From Desmodus rotundus (Eukaryota > Chordata > Mammalia > Chiroptera > Phyllostomidae), in NCBI RefSeq assembly GCF_022682495.2, contig NC_071387.1, positions 147,730,347 to 147,794,346 on the forward strand: 64,000 nt of DNA, in the 5' to 3' direction. A program made the translations under genes and the position numbers. Shown in pieces: positions 1 to 11,180 of this stretch. The notes beneath the pieces are model-generated. The model worked only from the letters and a program-made list of their open reading frames with translations, had not been told where the DNA came from and made no database searches. Position 1 is the first letter of the stretch; the number at the start of each line of letters is the position of its first letter.

Positions 1-115
1 TGCAATGTAGCAGTACAAGGATATAGATTCTATTAGGAGATGATGAGGTTAAAATGAGGCCATGAAGATGGGTCCCTAACCCTATAGGGCTGGTACTCTT
101 ATAAGAGCTCTCTCT

Positions 116-745
116 TCTGGTTCCAGGTGGTTCAGTAGTCATGGGCTTAGGTGCAAACTGGCCAAGTCCAAGAACCATAACAGACACAACCAGTCCTGAA
201 AATAGCACAGAATCAGCATCAAGAAATCCTGATCACAAATATACAAACCTGTTTATGGAGTAGACCCCAACTTCCTGAGGGGCATGCCTTTTGCCAAGAA
301 ACGCAGCAAGAAGGGCCTGAAGAAGATGCAGGCCAACGCCGCCAAGGCCGTGAGTGCATGTGTGGAGGCTACCAAGGCCCTCGTAAAGCTCAAGGAAATC
401 AAGCCCAAGATCCCAAATGGCAACAGCCACAAGCTCAACTAACTTGCCTATGTTGCTCACCCCAACCTTGGGAAACAGGGCTGTCCCACATTCCCAGGGG
501 TCTCAAGCTCTGCTGGACAAAGTTTTAGGCCAAGGCTCAAACCAAGCCCCAGGCTGTGGTGGCGTTCTGGCTCCAGCTCCAGCTCCCAAAGCTCCCCAGG
601 CCCCATGGAGTGTCCAGAGTGGAGGCCTCTGTCTGCAGACATGAGGAAGGAAGAACCTGCATGACCCCTGGGATTCTGTCTTCATGGGGCTGGTGTCCTC
701 CTGTGCTATTTGTACAAATAAACCTGAGGCAGAATCTTTAAATAA
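116..745 (+). pseudogene. RPL29P: Processed pseudogene of ribosomal protein L29
   Basis: This is an intronless, decayed copy of the mRNA for large-subunit ribosomal protein L29 (eL29). The frame begins near 158, where the start codon has become CTG, and the next codons still read AKSKNH. A nonsense change follows within about 15 codons and another soon after. Recognisable coding continues through the [10 protein letters not shown] segment near 310-335 and the KPKIP segment near 400-415. Frameshifts then scatter the reading frame. The 3' UTR 'tgtgctatttgtacaaataaacctgaggcag' region (about 698-733), including the AATAAA signal at 716-721, is well preserved and is followed by a short A-rich tail. 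A 12-bp direct repeat, agagctctctct, occurs at 104-115 and 762-773 and may be the target-site duplication. The lack of introns, the A-rich tail and the breaks mark it as an L1-mobilised retrocopy and not a gene. Confidence 0.93.
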
Positions 746-777
746 AAACTAAAGGGATATGAGAGCTCTCTCTCTCC

Positions 778-992
778 CTCCATGCACACACACTGAAGAA
801 AGGCCACATGAGCACATAGCAAGGTGGCGGCTCCTTGTGAGCCAAGGGAAGAGGCCTCAGAATGACCCTATCTTACTGGCACCTTGATCTTGGATGTTCC
901 AGCATCCAGAACTGTGAGAAAAATTTCTGTTGTTTAAACTACCCAGCCTATGCTATTTTGCTATGGTAGCTCAAGGTGCTAATACAGTAATG
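778..992 (+). repeat. MaLR-type LTR fragment (MLT1/MST-like 3' part)
   Basis: The stretch keeps the order typical of the 3' half of a mammalian MaLR (ERVL-related) LTR: 'cacatgagcacatagcaaggtggcgg', then 'agaggcctcagaa', then 'ccttgatcttgga', then 'ccagaactgtgagaaa', then 'tgttgtttaaactacccag', ending at 'gtgctaatacag'. It is a decayed solitary LTR fragment with no coding capacity. The exact subfamily cannot be set by eye. Confidence 0.7.
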
Positions 993-1059
993 GGAAAAGG
1001 AAGCCGTTTTTTTAATTAACTTTAAATATGAGTTAAATTATATAGACTTTTTCCTAAAA

Positions 1060-1405
1060 ATACAGGGGGGCTGTATTTCCTAGCCACCATCTCAAATAGA
1101 CGGAGCCTATGTGACTGAGTTAGGGCCAGTGAAATGGAAAGTGGCTAAATTCTAAGGTTCTCACCCTTAAAAGCATCTCCCCAACTCCTCTAGCTTGTTT
1201 TTCCTTCCCTGGAAACTTTGGAAGTCACATGTGTGGTGCTATAGATGCAAAGTGTAAGCAGGCCAGTTCCCTAACGTCCTGCTTAGAGGAGAGTTTCTCT
1301 GTCCATATGAGACTAGATGTAAGAGAGAAAGTACCTTTGTTATAAGCAACTGAGATTTCAGGATTTCCTTATCACAGTACAGCGGAGGGAACTAAACTAC
1401 TAGAT
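1060..1405 (+). repeat. Ancient interspersed repeat, LTR-like, copy A
   Basis: The segment resembles a common mammalian repeat that has 'tgtgactgagttagggccagtgaaatg' near its 5' part and 'gagagaaagtacctttgttataagcaactgagattt' towards its end. The layout matches a second copy at about 6690-7050 in this window, including 'gcgtgactatgttccggtcagtatgagag'. I recognise the pattern from mammalian genomes but cannot name the family securely. An LTR-type or MER element is most likely. Confidence 0.5.
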
Positions 1406-2944
1406 AATAGTAATATGTAAAAGTAAAAGGCTTTCAGATGGGGGGAATCTAAAAATATTCTAAAGTCTGTGCTTTATTTGGAAGAATAGTGGCTATATTG
1501 ACAAACTATGCATATTTAAAAATAGATTATGAATATAATGTCCAACAATTAGAGGAAAAAGAAAAAATAAAGGAAATTCAATCACTCACACTTAAGTTGT
1601 TGTGGTGAAATGCCATGATATCTGTGATTTGACTTTAAATCCTTCAGCAAAAAGTAAAAAGAAGAGTTAAATAAAGTACATGTGGCAAAACATTGGTAAA
1701 TGTCACATCTGAGAAGAAAAGAGGGATTTGTTACACTACTTTCTTACTTTTATGTATGTTTAAACTTTTTAAATAAAAAGTTTTTTTAAAGATCAGAAAG
1801 GAGGTGGAGTGAAAAAAAAGCACAATAAATACAAAACAGAAAAAGCAAATGGCAGGAAAAAACCCTAATAATTATAAATGTACCAATCACTAACTAAAAG
1901 TAAAGGCTTTTGGAGTGGGAGAAAAAATGAAACAAAACCAAAATATAGCCACATGCTATCTACAACAGAGACAACTAAAATAAACTGATAAAGTAATGTT
2001 GAGAGTAAAGAAATTGAAAAGGATGTACCAGCAAAAACTAACCAAAAGAAAGGCAATATTGATAAAAATAGATTTTAAAGCTAAAAGTATTAAGTATAAC
2101 AGATGGTCGATAGCCTACCCAATAGCTGTTTTTCCTTTCTTTCTTCATAATAGAACCCTGCTTTTGTTCACTTACCCCTATTTCTACCATGGAACTTAGA
2201 CAAAGTGACCTCATTCCCCAACTCAGGGGTCAGCATTGACTTGTGTCTGTAAATCGCTGAGACCTTTTTCTCTAGCCAGTGATTCATTCAGAAGTAAACA
2301 TATCACCTCTTCCCAGCCAATGAGAAGTAAAGGAAAGCTGTTAGAGGAATTCTGGGAAAGATTTTCTCTGGTTTAAAGGGACACTGTTAAATGAGGTCCC
2401 TTCCCGCCTCTGGATGGTGTTGTGTCTGAATACGCTGTCCACAGTAGCCACGGTGACCATGAAGGAAGCTGGCTTCAGAGCAAAAAACACCCTGAGCGGT
2501 AGAACAGACACTACGGAACTCAGGGTCCCTGATAAAATCATCGAGCTGTTAAATCAACACACAAGCAGCTCTCCTGTGTTAATTCAGTTCCTCTAAGAGA
2601 TGCTAAGACAGGATGAAACGAGTAAGGGTTTTTAAGGAAATGAGAGAAAATGGGAGGGAGGTGGGAAAGGCAGGGAGAGCCATCAGTCTGCAATGCAGGT
2701 CTGATGCCTGAGGGAAAAAGACTGGATAGAAGTGTCCCCAGTTGCCCAGGGGTCCATGAGCCAAAATCAGCTGTCAGATGAGTCCTGTGTGTCCCAGGAA
2801 TGGGCCTGCCCAAAGCTCCCTGCTGTGCTCAGTCCTTGGCTGCGAGCAACGTGCAGGAAGCATGGCTTCCATGAAAGTGTAGCAATGGCTTTCAGAGTAC
2901 GGCAGCCGCCTCCAGAATTAGAGGGTCAGGTGCGATGAGGACAT
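1406..2944. other. Unannotated AT-rich stretch
   Basis: I see no gene, RNA or recognisable repeat here. It has A-rich runs around 1550-2000 and short chance open frames of under 70 codons. None has a plausible protein match or splice context. Confidence 0.6.
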
Positions 2945-3075
2945 AGAGGAATAACTGGAATCACAGGACCTGCATTCTAAAACCACCTCTATTCCCAACC
3001 ATCACTAGCGGTCTTGGATAAGTCACTTCTGCGGCCCCATTTCTTCATCTGTAAAATGAAGTGCTTAGCCTTGGC
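2945..3075 (+). repeat. MIR SINE fragment
   Basis: The stretch 'cctgcattctaaaaccacc ... tcttggataagtcacttct ... catttcttcatctgtaaaatgaa' follows the core and 3' half of the ancient tRNA-derived MIR SINE (consensus 'gaccttgggcaagtcacttaacctc ... cctcatctgtaaaatg'). It is strongly diverged and truncated at both ends. Confidence 0.75.
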
Positions 3076-4318
3076 TGCTTGTCTTGAATCTTGCAGCAAC
3101 ATAAGGAAAAATGAAAATATAGGAAGGAATTACTTGGTTCAAGTGCCAAAAAGGAAATACACTCATAGCTTAGAAAATAATTTTGGGCTAAAGTAAGAAA
3201 TATGTCAACAGTGACCTTTCTTCATACCACTGGAGTTCGATGTGTTTCTGCTCCGGTGGTAGGCAGAGACAGCATATTTATTCAATTCTTTCAGTTAGAA
3301 AAATTAAAATGCAAATATATGTAAATTATGGACATTATAAATGAGAACAAGAAGGAAAAACAAAACCCTGATTACTGGTTGGCTGAAGGGACATTGACAG
3401 AATCCTGAAATAAAACCCAAAAATCCATGCTTGGGGAACCACGGCCAAGATAAATCCCCACTCTCGCCCCTGCATTTCTTAAGTCACCACCTGGATTCTC
3501 TGCCATCAGTGAGCACTCAGTGCTCCTGGCTGCATTAGCATTTCTCATACGTAGGAAGTACAGAGTCTCAATCCACAAAGCTCAAGTATGCCAAAATTCA
3601 ACTTTATTTTCTATGTATGACCTTCCTTTCTATCTCAAACTTTCATTCCATCTTTTGGCAAAAACTTTAATCAGACACTTCAGAGTAAAATCAATCAAGT
3701 CAGGATTTTCTTCTCTCAGTCCTTATCCTTGCAGTTGCAATTAAGCTTCTAGAATAAAGAAGGGACAGACACTGTGATACGTAGCATCAGAGCATGGGAC
3801 TGAGCTTTGGTCATCATCTCATCTGTCTACATTGACATTCACTATGGTGTCCTGGCTCCCCCCAGTCACAGATTGGCACCATTCCTCCTTGATGTCCGTA
3901 CAGCCATGCGCATCCTGTGTGGCCCCCAACTGGTTGCATTCCCCATGCCAGCCCCCCTCCCCAGTGAGGGGCATTCCCGGGTTTGGGGGCCTCCTTCAGC
4001 TATTTATTCAGCCCTCTCTGCGAGTACATGGGACATGTGTGGGTGTTCTCCCCTGCCAAGCTCAAATTATAAGAAACCTGAGGGCTGTGTCAGGCCCTCT
4101 CTGGCTGCACACAGTATGACAGCATTTCTACTCGGTTCTCACCACACAGTGAGGGATGCTGGATGTTCTGTGCCTTGTTGGTTTCCCTCAGTCTCACCCG
4201 GCATGAAGGCAGTTCTCCCCTGCCTTTGGATCACATATTGTCCTGGTCCCCTACTCCTCACCAAAAAGTTCCCTTCTCCAGGTACCCGCTGCTACATCCA
4301 ACCCTCTTTATTCCCTTC
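3076..4318. other. Unannotated stretch with a 180-codon chance ORF
   Basis: No repeat family or exon is recognised. From about 3830 the sequence becomes C-rich, and stop codons are depleted in two plus-strand frames at once. The longest frame runs 3807-4349 (180 codons) and has no domain, signal peptide, coiled coil or repeat that I recognise. The overlapping open frames and low-complexity composition fit chance better than a gene. Confidence 0.5.
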
Positions 4319-4402
4319 TGCTTCACCAATATCCTCAATTTACAGGTGAAATAAGAGAACCCCAGAGAAGTTAACACAGCCTAAGACCACATGGCTTGTT
4401 AC
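4319..4402 (-). repeat. MIR fragment
   Basis: 'tatcctcaatttacaggtgaaataagag ... gttaacacagcctaagaccacatgg' is the reverse complement of the MIR core (consensus 'ccattttacagatgaggaaactgaggc ... ttgcccaaggtcacacagc'). Only the central part is left. Confidence 0.6.
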
Positions 4403-4419
4403 TTCCTTTGATTCCAGGT

Positions 4420-4660
4420 TCCTTATTTATTTATCTATCTGTCTCTTCATTAAATAAACACCTGTTGAATTCCAAATATTGCCATTCACCAAGAATAAGA
4501 CACTATCACTGCTTTTGAGCAACGCACACTCTAGTGAGGGAAGCAGGGTTGTAAACAGAGAACGAGAACACAGTGGAAAACAGGCTGTAAATACATGAAC
4601 AAGTGATGTGAGGGCTGTTGTGGGAGGCTCCCCAGAAACTTCCCTACTGGAACCTGAACT
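4420..4660 (-). repeat. L2 LINE 3' fragment
   Basis: The order 'aataaacacctgttgaattcca', 'ctagtgagggaagcagg', 'gtaaacagag' matches the reverse complement of an L2 3' end. The usual form is a TTCA-rich end, then 'caacaaatatttattgagcacctac', then 'ctagtgggggagacagac'. It is ancient and immobile. Confidence 0.6.
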
Positions 4661-6688
4661 TCCACCCACCGGAAGTTTTCCACAGGAAAATGATTGAAAT
4701 AGCAGACTGATCGTTTGCTACTATTTTCTGAGCTGTTATTAAAACTGCAATAACTTTTCCCAGAAAACGGGCCACATATTCAACAGAGAAAATAGTGTGA
4801 CTTAAATATCCATTCCTTGAAGTCTTTCTTTGTTCATGAATTCATGCATATGTTTTATATTTCTATAAAAAAATAAATAAAAAGCCACTCCTCAATATCC
4901 AAAATGATGTAAGTGCAGAGTGATTGAAGATAATTGTGAACCCACATTTCCACCGTGAAGAAAATAATAAAGAAAGGAAGAAGAAGCTCCGCCCCAACTG
5001 TGTAAGAAGATCCCAGCTCAGACTGTGGAGGTTTTACCACTTAGTATGACAAACTTTCTCCAAGGCAGCCACATCAGTCCTGAGGCCCAGAATAGTTCAG
5101 ACAGTGGGCAGGAGCAGGGCGGTTCATCCTCTAACATTACTTGATACAGGTCCTAGTTCCTTGAAATTTCTGACTCATTGAAACCATTGAAACTCATTGA
5201 AACTCTATTAAAGTACAGTCTAGCCCAGAGAAGGAAGACTGGAAAGCAGTGGCACAGAAGAAGGAGAATGCAGCCCTCCCATCGGAGAGGCAAAAGGAGT
5301 GAGAGAGCAAGTGGGCCAGTAAGCCGTCGATGAAATGGTGGTGGAGGGAGCATTGTCCAAGAAGCTAGCAGCTAAGCTTCAGCAACTCTGAAAAGCCGCT
5401 GCAGATGGGGAAGGCAGCGGGAGGCTGGCTGCTGGCAACCAAAGTGATGGAGCACTCAAAGAAAGAACGTAAAGCGCTGCTGGCAGGAAAGTTGAGAAAC
5501 TATGCCATGAGCAGAGCCCCAAATCAAGCCCAGATTACAGTCAAAGAAGCTGGTATCTCTTGGGCCACCTTCAAGAAGCAAGAGAGGATAAATAAGATGT
5601 AGTCAAATAACTACAGCTGGTTATAGATACACCAAAGATACGGGGACACTTCCCAGTACGGTAACAGAAAGAGTAGCGGTCAAAGATGCTTCAGAAAGAG
5701 GATGTGGGTAGAAATATAAAATATACTTGTACAGCAGGGGAAAGGCAAAGAAAGGCAGAGAAGATGATTGAAGCAAAAAAGAGGCATAGAACAAAAGAGA
5801 GAAGCTATGTCCCTCGGAGAGAAGAACTCGAGTAGGCCCTGCTTCAGAGGAATGACTGAATGTGAAAGACACCGAGGGGGAAAGGATTGCAAAGGAGAAC
5901 AGCAGGGAAACCAAGAAAAGGAAAAAGCATGGAAAATAAGCTCATTATGTTCAGAAGACTCCAGAAAGGGCCCATAAGAAATAGCCTAGAATCAGGGGGT
6001 GGGGGAGAACGAAAAGAAGGGGTAGGAAGGAATCCCAAGTGAAATGAACAGAGGCATCTACAGGAAGCCCCAAAAGTCATAATTGGAGAAAACAGAAAAA
6101 TTGGAATGTGCTGATGGATCTGAAAATGTGAGAAGAATTGTAAGCATCTTGTATTTAAGTGCTTATTGATAATGAGTGTGTGACAATTGAATCAGATCAC
6201 ACATGTAAACAGGTCACCAAATATATACATAGTTATATACATGTAATTTATTGTTTCAGGGCTGTATTATTAACAGTAATAATATTAATAAAACAGAGCC
6301 ATTATTTAGAAGCTACTAAATATTAACTTAAGCACAGAACTTAAGAGCAGCCTTTGTTGGGTTCCCAGCACTTAGCACTGAAGTGAAGAAGCCATTAGGA
6401 TAGGGCCAGACATGAGCTCATTAGGGAAGTCAGAAATTAAATGGCCCAGGGGATGGAGGGCCCCACCCATGGACTAGTAGCAGAAATTCGGCTCTCATTC
6501 CCGAAGGAGTCGTTGTTCAATCACGTTCTCCGTGCTGTTTCTTCTTCAATACCTCATCCAGTTCCCCACAACACCCATACCACTGAGTGCCAGATATGGC
6601 TGGTTGTCTCCAAAACATGGAAACAAACATGTTCGCTCTTTTTCCCTTTAGTTAATATGTTTCCTCCAAAGTTCTAGCCTGACATATG
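4661..6688. other. Unannotated stretch, partly purine-rich
   Basis: No gene or named repeat is recognised. Purine-rich DNA dominates 5220-6060. A 66-codon frame at 5405-5602 (basic, KKERKALL... and VKEAGISWATFKK) has no identifiable relative and no splice sites. A small tandem of the unit 'cattgaaac' lies at about 5175-5205. Confidence 0.55.
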
Positions 6689-6689
6689 G

Positions 6690-7050
6690 CTGACCAGCTC
6701 AAGTGTACATTTATCAGCTTCCCTTGCAGCTATTTATGCTGCGTGACTATGTTCCGGTCAGTATGAGAGAGAAAGTGATACTTACAAATTATAGTCCGTG
6801 CCTTCCACATGACTCCCCTTCCCACTGGTCCAAATGCGGCTCTGACGACAAGGACCACAGCATACATCTTAGACTATTAGATGGAAATGGCGCGTTGAGT
6901 ATGACAAAGCAACAACATAGGAGAAACCTGGATCCCTAATATTGTGGAAGTGCCTTATTGATCCTGCCCTGTTCATGTTCAGACAGTCACATGAGCTAAA
7001 AGGAAATTTATATTTTCTTAAAGCTACTGTTACATGGGCCTTCGTTAGCA
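6690..7050 (+). repeat. Ancient interspersed repeat, LTR-like, copy B
   Basis: 'cagcttcccttgcagctat', then 'tgcgtgactatgttccggtcagtatgag', then 'cctggatccctaatattgtgg', then 'tttcttaaagctactgttac' follow the order of a widespread mammalian repeat. The same family is seen at about 1060-1405. The family name is uncertain; it has LTR-like character and no coding content. Confidence 0.55.
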
Positions 7051-8330
7051 CCATACCAACATCACACCTAAAATAAGCAGTATCTTTTATGCAATATGTA
7101 TGAATTTTTCAATTTACATACTCAAATTTGAAAAAAAATGTGGGTTAATTTTTCATTATGACAACTTAATCTCTATTTGAAGCTCCATCTAATTTGATGG
7201 TAGGAAAAAAATCATCTAAATCAAAGTCAAGGTTTTCTCAGCCATTTCCTGATTCTCTGAGAGTTTATAGTATCCAGAGATGAGGAGGGACTTATGAACC
7301 CTGCCGTGATAAAAATATGCTGGCATCTTGCAAGTTGAAGGTTGTTTAGGTATCTAGATTCCTCTAGTCCTCAATTCTATGGGACACCTATTAACAGGTC
7401 CACACCCCAAGCCAAGAAGACTTGCAGATATATTGGCCTTTTCTCAGCTATGTCCATACTGCTGGCAGCTACCTGGGAAAACGGCATCTTACTGTACCCA
7501 CAGCCCATCCAGGGTTCCTCCTCCAGACTTGTGCCTCAGGCCCCTCTGTCCAGGCACCCCATGTGAATGTCCGATCCCTGTTCTTCTATGTTCTAATAGC
7601 ACAGGACAGCTTGTACTTTCCCAGGGCAATGAACAAGGAAGCAGGGCAGAACCCCCTCTATTCTTGAATCCACAAACTGCTCCAGTGATTCTCTTATCAC
7701 CCTCTCTACCAACCCTTAACATTTCAAATTTAAAAACCTAAGACTTTGATAACTGCTGTGACAATTCACCTTAGAGTAATGGAAGCCTACTATCATTACT
7801 CCATATATGGCAAAATAACACCCTGTTTGGATTTTCAATAATTAAAATTCAACAACCACCATTTAGTGGGCTTAATTCATCTAGACATCTTACATTCCAA
7901 ATGACTCAGTCGGTCATGACTTTTGACCAAATCCTCATCTACTATACTGTGGCTGCCCAAATGACCGTGTAAATATCCTTATATCCATGTCAATCATGCC
8001 TAGTTATATGTGTTTGTTGGGGGCAGAGAGTATAGAAATATACATTTACACTTTCATGAAATCATACAGTTCATCTGCTTTTCCACTTGGGCCAGAGTCA
8101 TACACATGATGTGTTAAATGAGGTATTAAAAAAGAGAAAATAGACAGGGACAGTCAGCTCCTTGACCATCTCATCATTAGTGACCTTCTCTTCTGCTTTG
8201 CCTGGGCCCCTGACATGGTTATACCCTGAACCATCACTGTCATCTGCCCTTCTTTCCAAATCTCAATTTTATACCTGCCACTAATAATGACTTTTTCTTC
8301 CAGAATATTTTCTCAAGAACCCCATGGCCA
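7051..8330. other. Unannotated stretch
   Basis: I see no recognised repeat or exon. The open frame at 7379-7741 (120 codons) overlaps two other plus-strand frames and has no recognisable protein content. It is most likely chance in a C-rich patch. Confidence 0.55.
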
Positions 8331-8582
8331 CCCTGGCCAATGTGGCTCAGTCAGTTGGAGCATCGTCCCATAACCAAAAAGGCTGCAGGTTCGATCCCCA
8401 GTCAGGGGGCATATAGAAGGCAGCCAACTGATGTTTCTCTCACATCAGTGTTTCTCTCTGTCTCTCTGGGCACGTACAAGAGGCAATGAATCAATACTTC
8501 TCTCTCACATCAATGTTTCCCTCTCTCTCTTCCTCTCTCTTTAAAAGCAACAAAAAAAAATGTCCTCAGGTGAGGATAAAAA
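8331..8582 (+). repeat. VES SINE (bat tRNA-derived), copy 1
   Basis: The head 'ccctggccaatgtggctcag' carries an A-box-like segment (about 8343-8358). A B box, ggttcgatcccc, lies at 8388-8399. The SINE body 'catcagtgtttctctc' occurs twice, followed by a CT-rich part and an A-rich tail. Short direct repeats 'aagaaccc' flank it (about 8315-8322 and 8583-8590) and fit a target-site duplication. This SINE is specific to bats and is moved by L1 machinery. It is not a functional tRNA gene. Confidence 0.9.
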
Positions 8583-8860
8583 AAGAACCCCCACTGTCAA
8601 ACTTTCTGACCTTTTAATGACCATGAAACTATTTTTCCACTATGCATTGCTAATCATTTATTGCCTTTCCTTTTTTTTTTAATCCATCCTAGATATTGTG
8701 GCCCATCCTCATGACCACCCCCTCGCATGCACTCCACTCCCTGGCTGCTCTCTGTCTGTCATCCTTGCTGGGGAAAACCTTAGTCCTCTATGATTCTTAT
8801 TCCTACCTTCTCAGTGCCTTTATCCAAGCAGCTGAATATTGCCAGGGAAAGATATCAACT
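8583..8860. other. Unannotated, ends in a TTCA tandem
   Basis: No feature is recognised up to the (attc)n run at about 8862-8893, which begins the adjoining L2 end. Confidence 0.5.
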
Positions 8861-9010
8861 GAGTTCATTCATTCATTCATTCATTCATTCATTTAATAAA
8901 TATTTCTTGAACATCTACCCTTTACCAGGCCCCATTCAGGGACCATGAAGACAGTGGTAGAGAAGGCAAACAAGATACTTGCTCTCTGGAGTCTGTATTC
9001 TAGTGGTCAT
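8861..9010 (-). repeat. L2 3' end with (TTCA)n microsatellite
   Basis: A run of about eight ATTC units is followed by 'taataaatatttcttgaacatctac', 'accaggccccattcaggg' and 'gtctgtattctagtggtcat'. This is the reverse complement of the L2 3' terminus, with its characteristic short tandem tail. Confidence 0.8.
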
Positions 9011-9229
9011 GCCTCACTTGAAATTTACGACCTCAGATGTGCACTTCTGAAAGGCCAGTGATCCTATGTTGTTTTTCTTTTAGGCCTGATTTCTTATTGT
9101 CTGACTTGGTCATTCTATACCTTCTGCTTTCTTTCAAATCTCTCATGTTCCCTGCTCTTACCAACAATCCTTACCTGTTGGTCTTGACTTATTCTTAGCT
9201 GACAAATAAATAGACAAATTGACAAGCCA

Positions 9230-10800
9230 CAGACATCTTCATATATCTAAGTCTGTCTTCCTCCCTGTTAACAAAAGGTTTTTCTGCTTCTCTAGAAAAA
9301 AGTCCTTCACCTGTGCTCTGGATCCAGGCCTTTGCTTCTTCGATTATTAACTCTCCAGAGGAACTTTTTCATTACGTGCTATCTGCTCTCTTAAACCCCA
9401 TCTTTTGAAAGCCCTCCTTTTTCCTTCACCTAATCATAACTAACCTTCTCAAAAGAGATGTCTATATAGACAGTATCAATGTATTCATCTCCATTCACTC
9501 TTCAACCCATTCTAATACTGCATTTTGCCATGTACAATACACAGTTTTTTGCCCAATTTTTTGAGGGAAAAATAAGGATATGCATTATATTTGGGCATAA
9601 TGATTACATACCACAGGTATAATAATCCCATGTATAATGCACACAAAAACATGGGTGCACATTATACACAGAAGCGCATCATACATGGCAAAATACAGTA
9701 CGACCCCAACACAGCACAACCAAATCCAGCTCCACCACTGCACTGGAATGGCTCTTAGGGTCACTGATTATATCTCCATGTTGGCCAAACTCACCCCCTC
9801 TTTTTCTTCACCTTACCTCTTACCAGCATTCAATTCAGTTGATAATTCCCCCCTTCTTTAACCACTCTCTTTTTTCTTGGTTTCTACACCCTCCAAGATT
9901 TCCTCTATCTTGGTAATTATGCCTTCTCAATCTTCTTTGCTGCTCTGCCTGAGCTCTAAGCATTGTTTCTGTAGTCTCTTTTCTCTCTCTGCACACATTT
10001 CCTAGGTGGCCTTCTTCTTAATGTGGCTTTATACACTCTCATACATGTAAGTCAGCAACCCCCTAATTTAAATCTCAGCTCAGACTTCTCCTTTGAGCTC
10101 TAGACTCACAGATTCAACTGCCTACTCGATATCTAATCCCTCGGCAAGTTCGGTTACTCCCATAGAGAGATGAATATATAGATTGATTAATTCAGTTCAC
10201 TTTGCTCCATCTCCACTGCTCCCCTCTACAAGCTGAGCCAACTGAACTACAACTATAGTCTTCTGGCTCCATGTTGCCACCCATGACCCTTTGTCTCCCC
10301 ACATTCTCTACTTAGAGTCCAGAGCAATCTTAAAATATTTATGATTTCATTCATTTTTTTTTCTGTTCAAGCAAATCTTTTAATGGGTTTCCTTGTGTGG
10401 AATAAAATTTAAAATTCTTAGCATGGCTGTAGGGCCCTCTATGACCTGGCTTAACCTGTCTCCAGCCTTATCACTTCTCTTTGCACATGCTGTTCCTTCC
10501 TTCTGAAATGCCATTCCCTTGGATTCTTTACATGGCTAGTTCCTTCCACCCTTTCTCAAGTATAAAGCAGTTTTGTCCTTCACTCTATTGTCATTACTTC
10601 CTATGGCAGATTCCTGTTGGTTTCTTTCATAGTATCGGTTACAGTTTATAATTATTTTTAGTAATTCAGTTGTTTTCTTAACATATCCCATTCAAATGCT
10701 AACTCTGTGTGAACAGGCATTTTGTTCATCATGCTATTTCCAGCATCTTAATCAATGCCTGACACCAACTCAGAATTAAATTAGACATTTGCAGAATGAA
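9230..10800 (+). repeat. Long L2 LINE fragment (ORF2 3' part to 3' end), split by a MITE
   Basis: The piece follows the L2 consensus in order over about 1.5 kb: 'ctccattcactcttcaacccattc' (about 9490-9512), 'aatggctcttagggtcactgat', 'tctccatgttggccaaactc' (about 9775), 'agcattcaattcagttgata', 'tgagctctagactcacag', 'cttagcatggctgtagggccc' (about 10420) and 'gcacatgctgttccttcc', with the 3' tail 'aatcaatgcctgacaccaactc'. It is diverged with many gaps and is not translatable. The MITE at 9518-9698 sits cleanly inside it, so it is younger than the L2. Confidence 0.8.
9518..9698. mobile_element. TA-flanked MITE, copy 1 (CTGYATTTTGCC termini)
   Basis: This is a 181-bp non-autonomous DNA transposon. 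The left end is CTGCATTTTGCCATGTA and the inverted right end is CTGTATTTTGCCATGTA, matching over more than 20 bp with few changes. TA dinucleotides lie immediately outside both ends (9516-9517 and 9699-9700), as expected for Tc1/mariner-type targets. Internal parts repeat 'tgcattata' and 'ataatgcacac' in inverted fashion. L2 sequence resumes on both sides. A related copy in the opposite orientation lies at about 42725-42889. Confidence 0.82.
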
Positions 10801-11180
10801 TCAATAAAAGACCGAGTGAATAAAAGATGGAGTCATAAGAATGTATGTACCATTTTCATAGCTATTAAAATCTTCATGTGGCAATAGCCTAATATCTTAT
10901 TAATCCTAGCCTTTGCTCTGTGTTCTTTTTGGCATGAGTTTTTTCACAAAGCATTTGAGATGTGCAGCTCTCTAGGTTTTCAATTTATTTTTGTCGTGCA
11001 TAGAGCATCATTCCTGAAACCCCTACTTAGTACTTTGTTATACTGAATGTTCTAATCTAAGCAAGTAGATTAGAACATTCAGAATCCACTCTCAAGTCTC
11101 CAGGGTAAAGTTTCCTGGTGTTTAAGACTAACATGCTGAGAGAAATCAGGGGATAGCACACAGATTCTGAAAGCACACCC
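10801..11180. other. Unannotated stretch containing a perfect hairpin
   Basis: There is no recognised repeat. It contains the 17-bp perfect inverted repeat listed separately at 11043-11082. Confidence 0.5.
11043..11082. repeat. Perfect 17-bp inverted repeat with 6-nt loop
   Basis: The left arm is CTGAATGTTCTAATCTA (11043-11059), the loop is AGCAAG, and the right arm 11066-11082 is its exact reverse complement. Pairing stops at the next base on each side. No element termini or target duplication are visible, so its origin is unknown. Confidence 0.9.

Noticed and set aside
158..460. RPL29 as a working gene
   Set aside because: The start codon is changed to CTG, two stops occur within the first tens of codons, frameshifts follow, and there are no introns and a poly(A)-type end: a processed pseudogene.
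7379..7741. 120-codon open frame as a gene
   Set aside because: It overlaps two other frames on the same strand, and its composition is that of C-rich low-complexity DNA with no recognisable motif.
8331..8410. A tRNA gene (A box and B box present)
   Set aside because: The boxes belong to the tRNA-derived head of a VES SINE; there is no cloverleaf and the SINE body follows directly. The same applies to the other five copies.
8862..8893. CRISPR-like or regulatory tandem array
   Set aside because: It is a plain (TTCA)n microsatellite at the end of an L2 copy, with no spacers.
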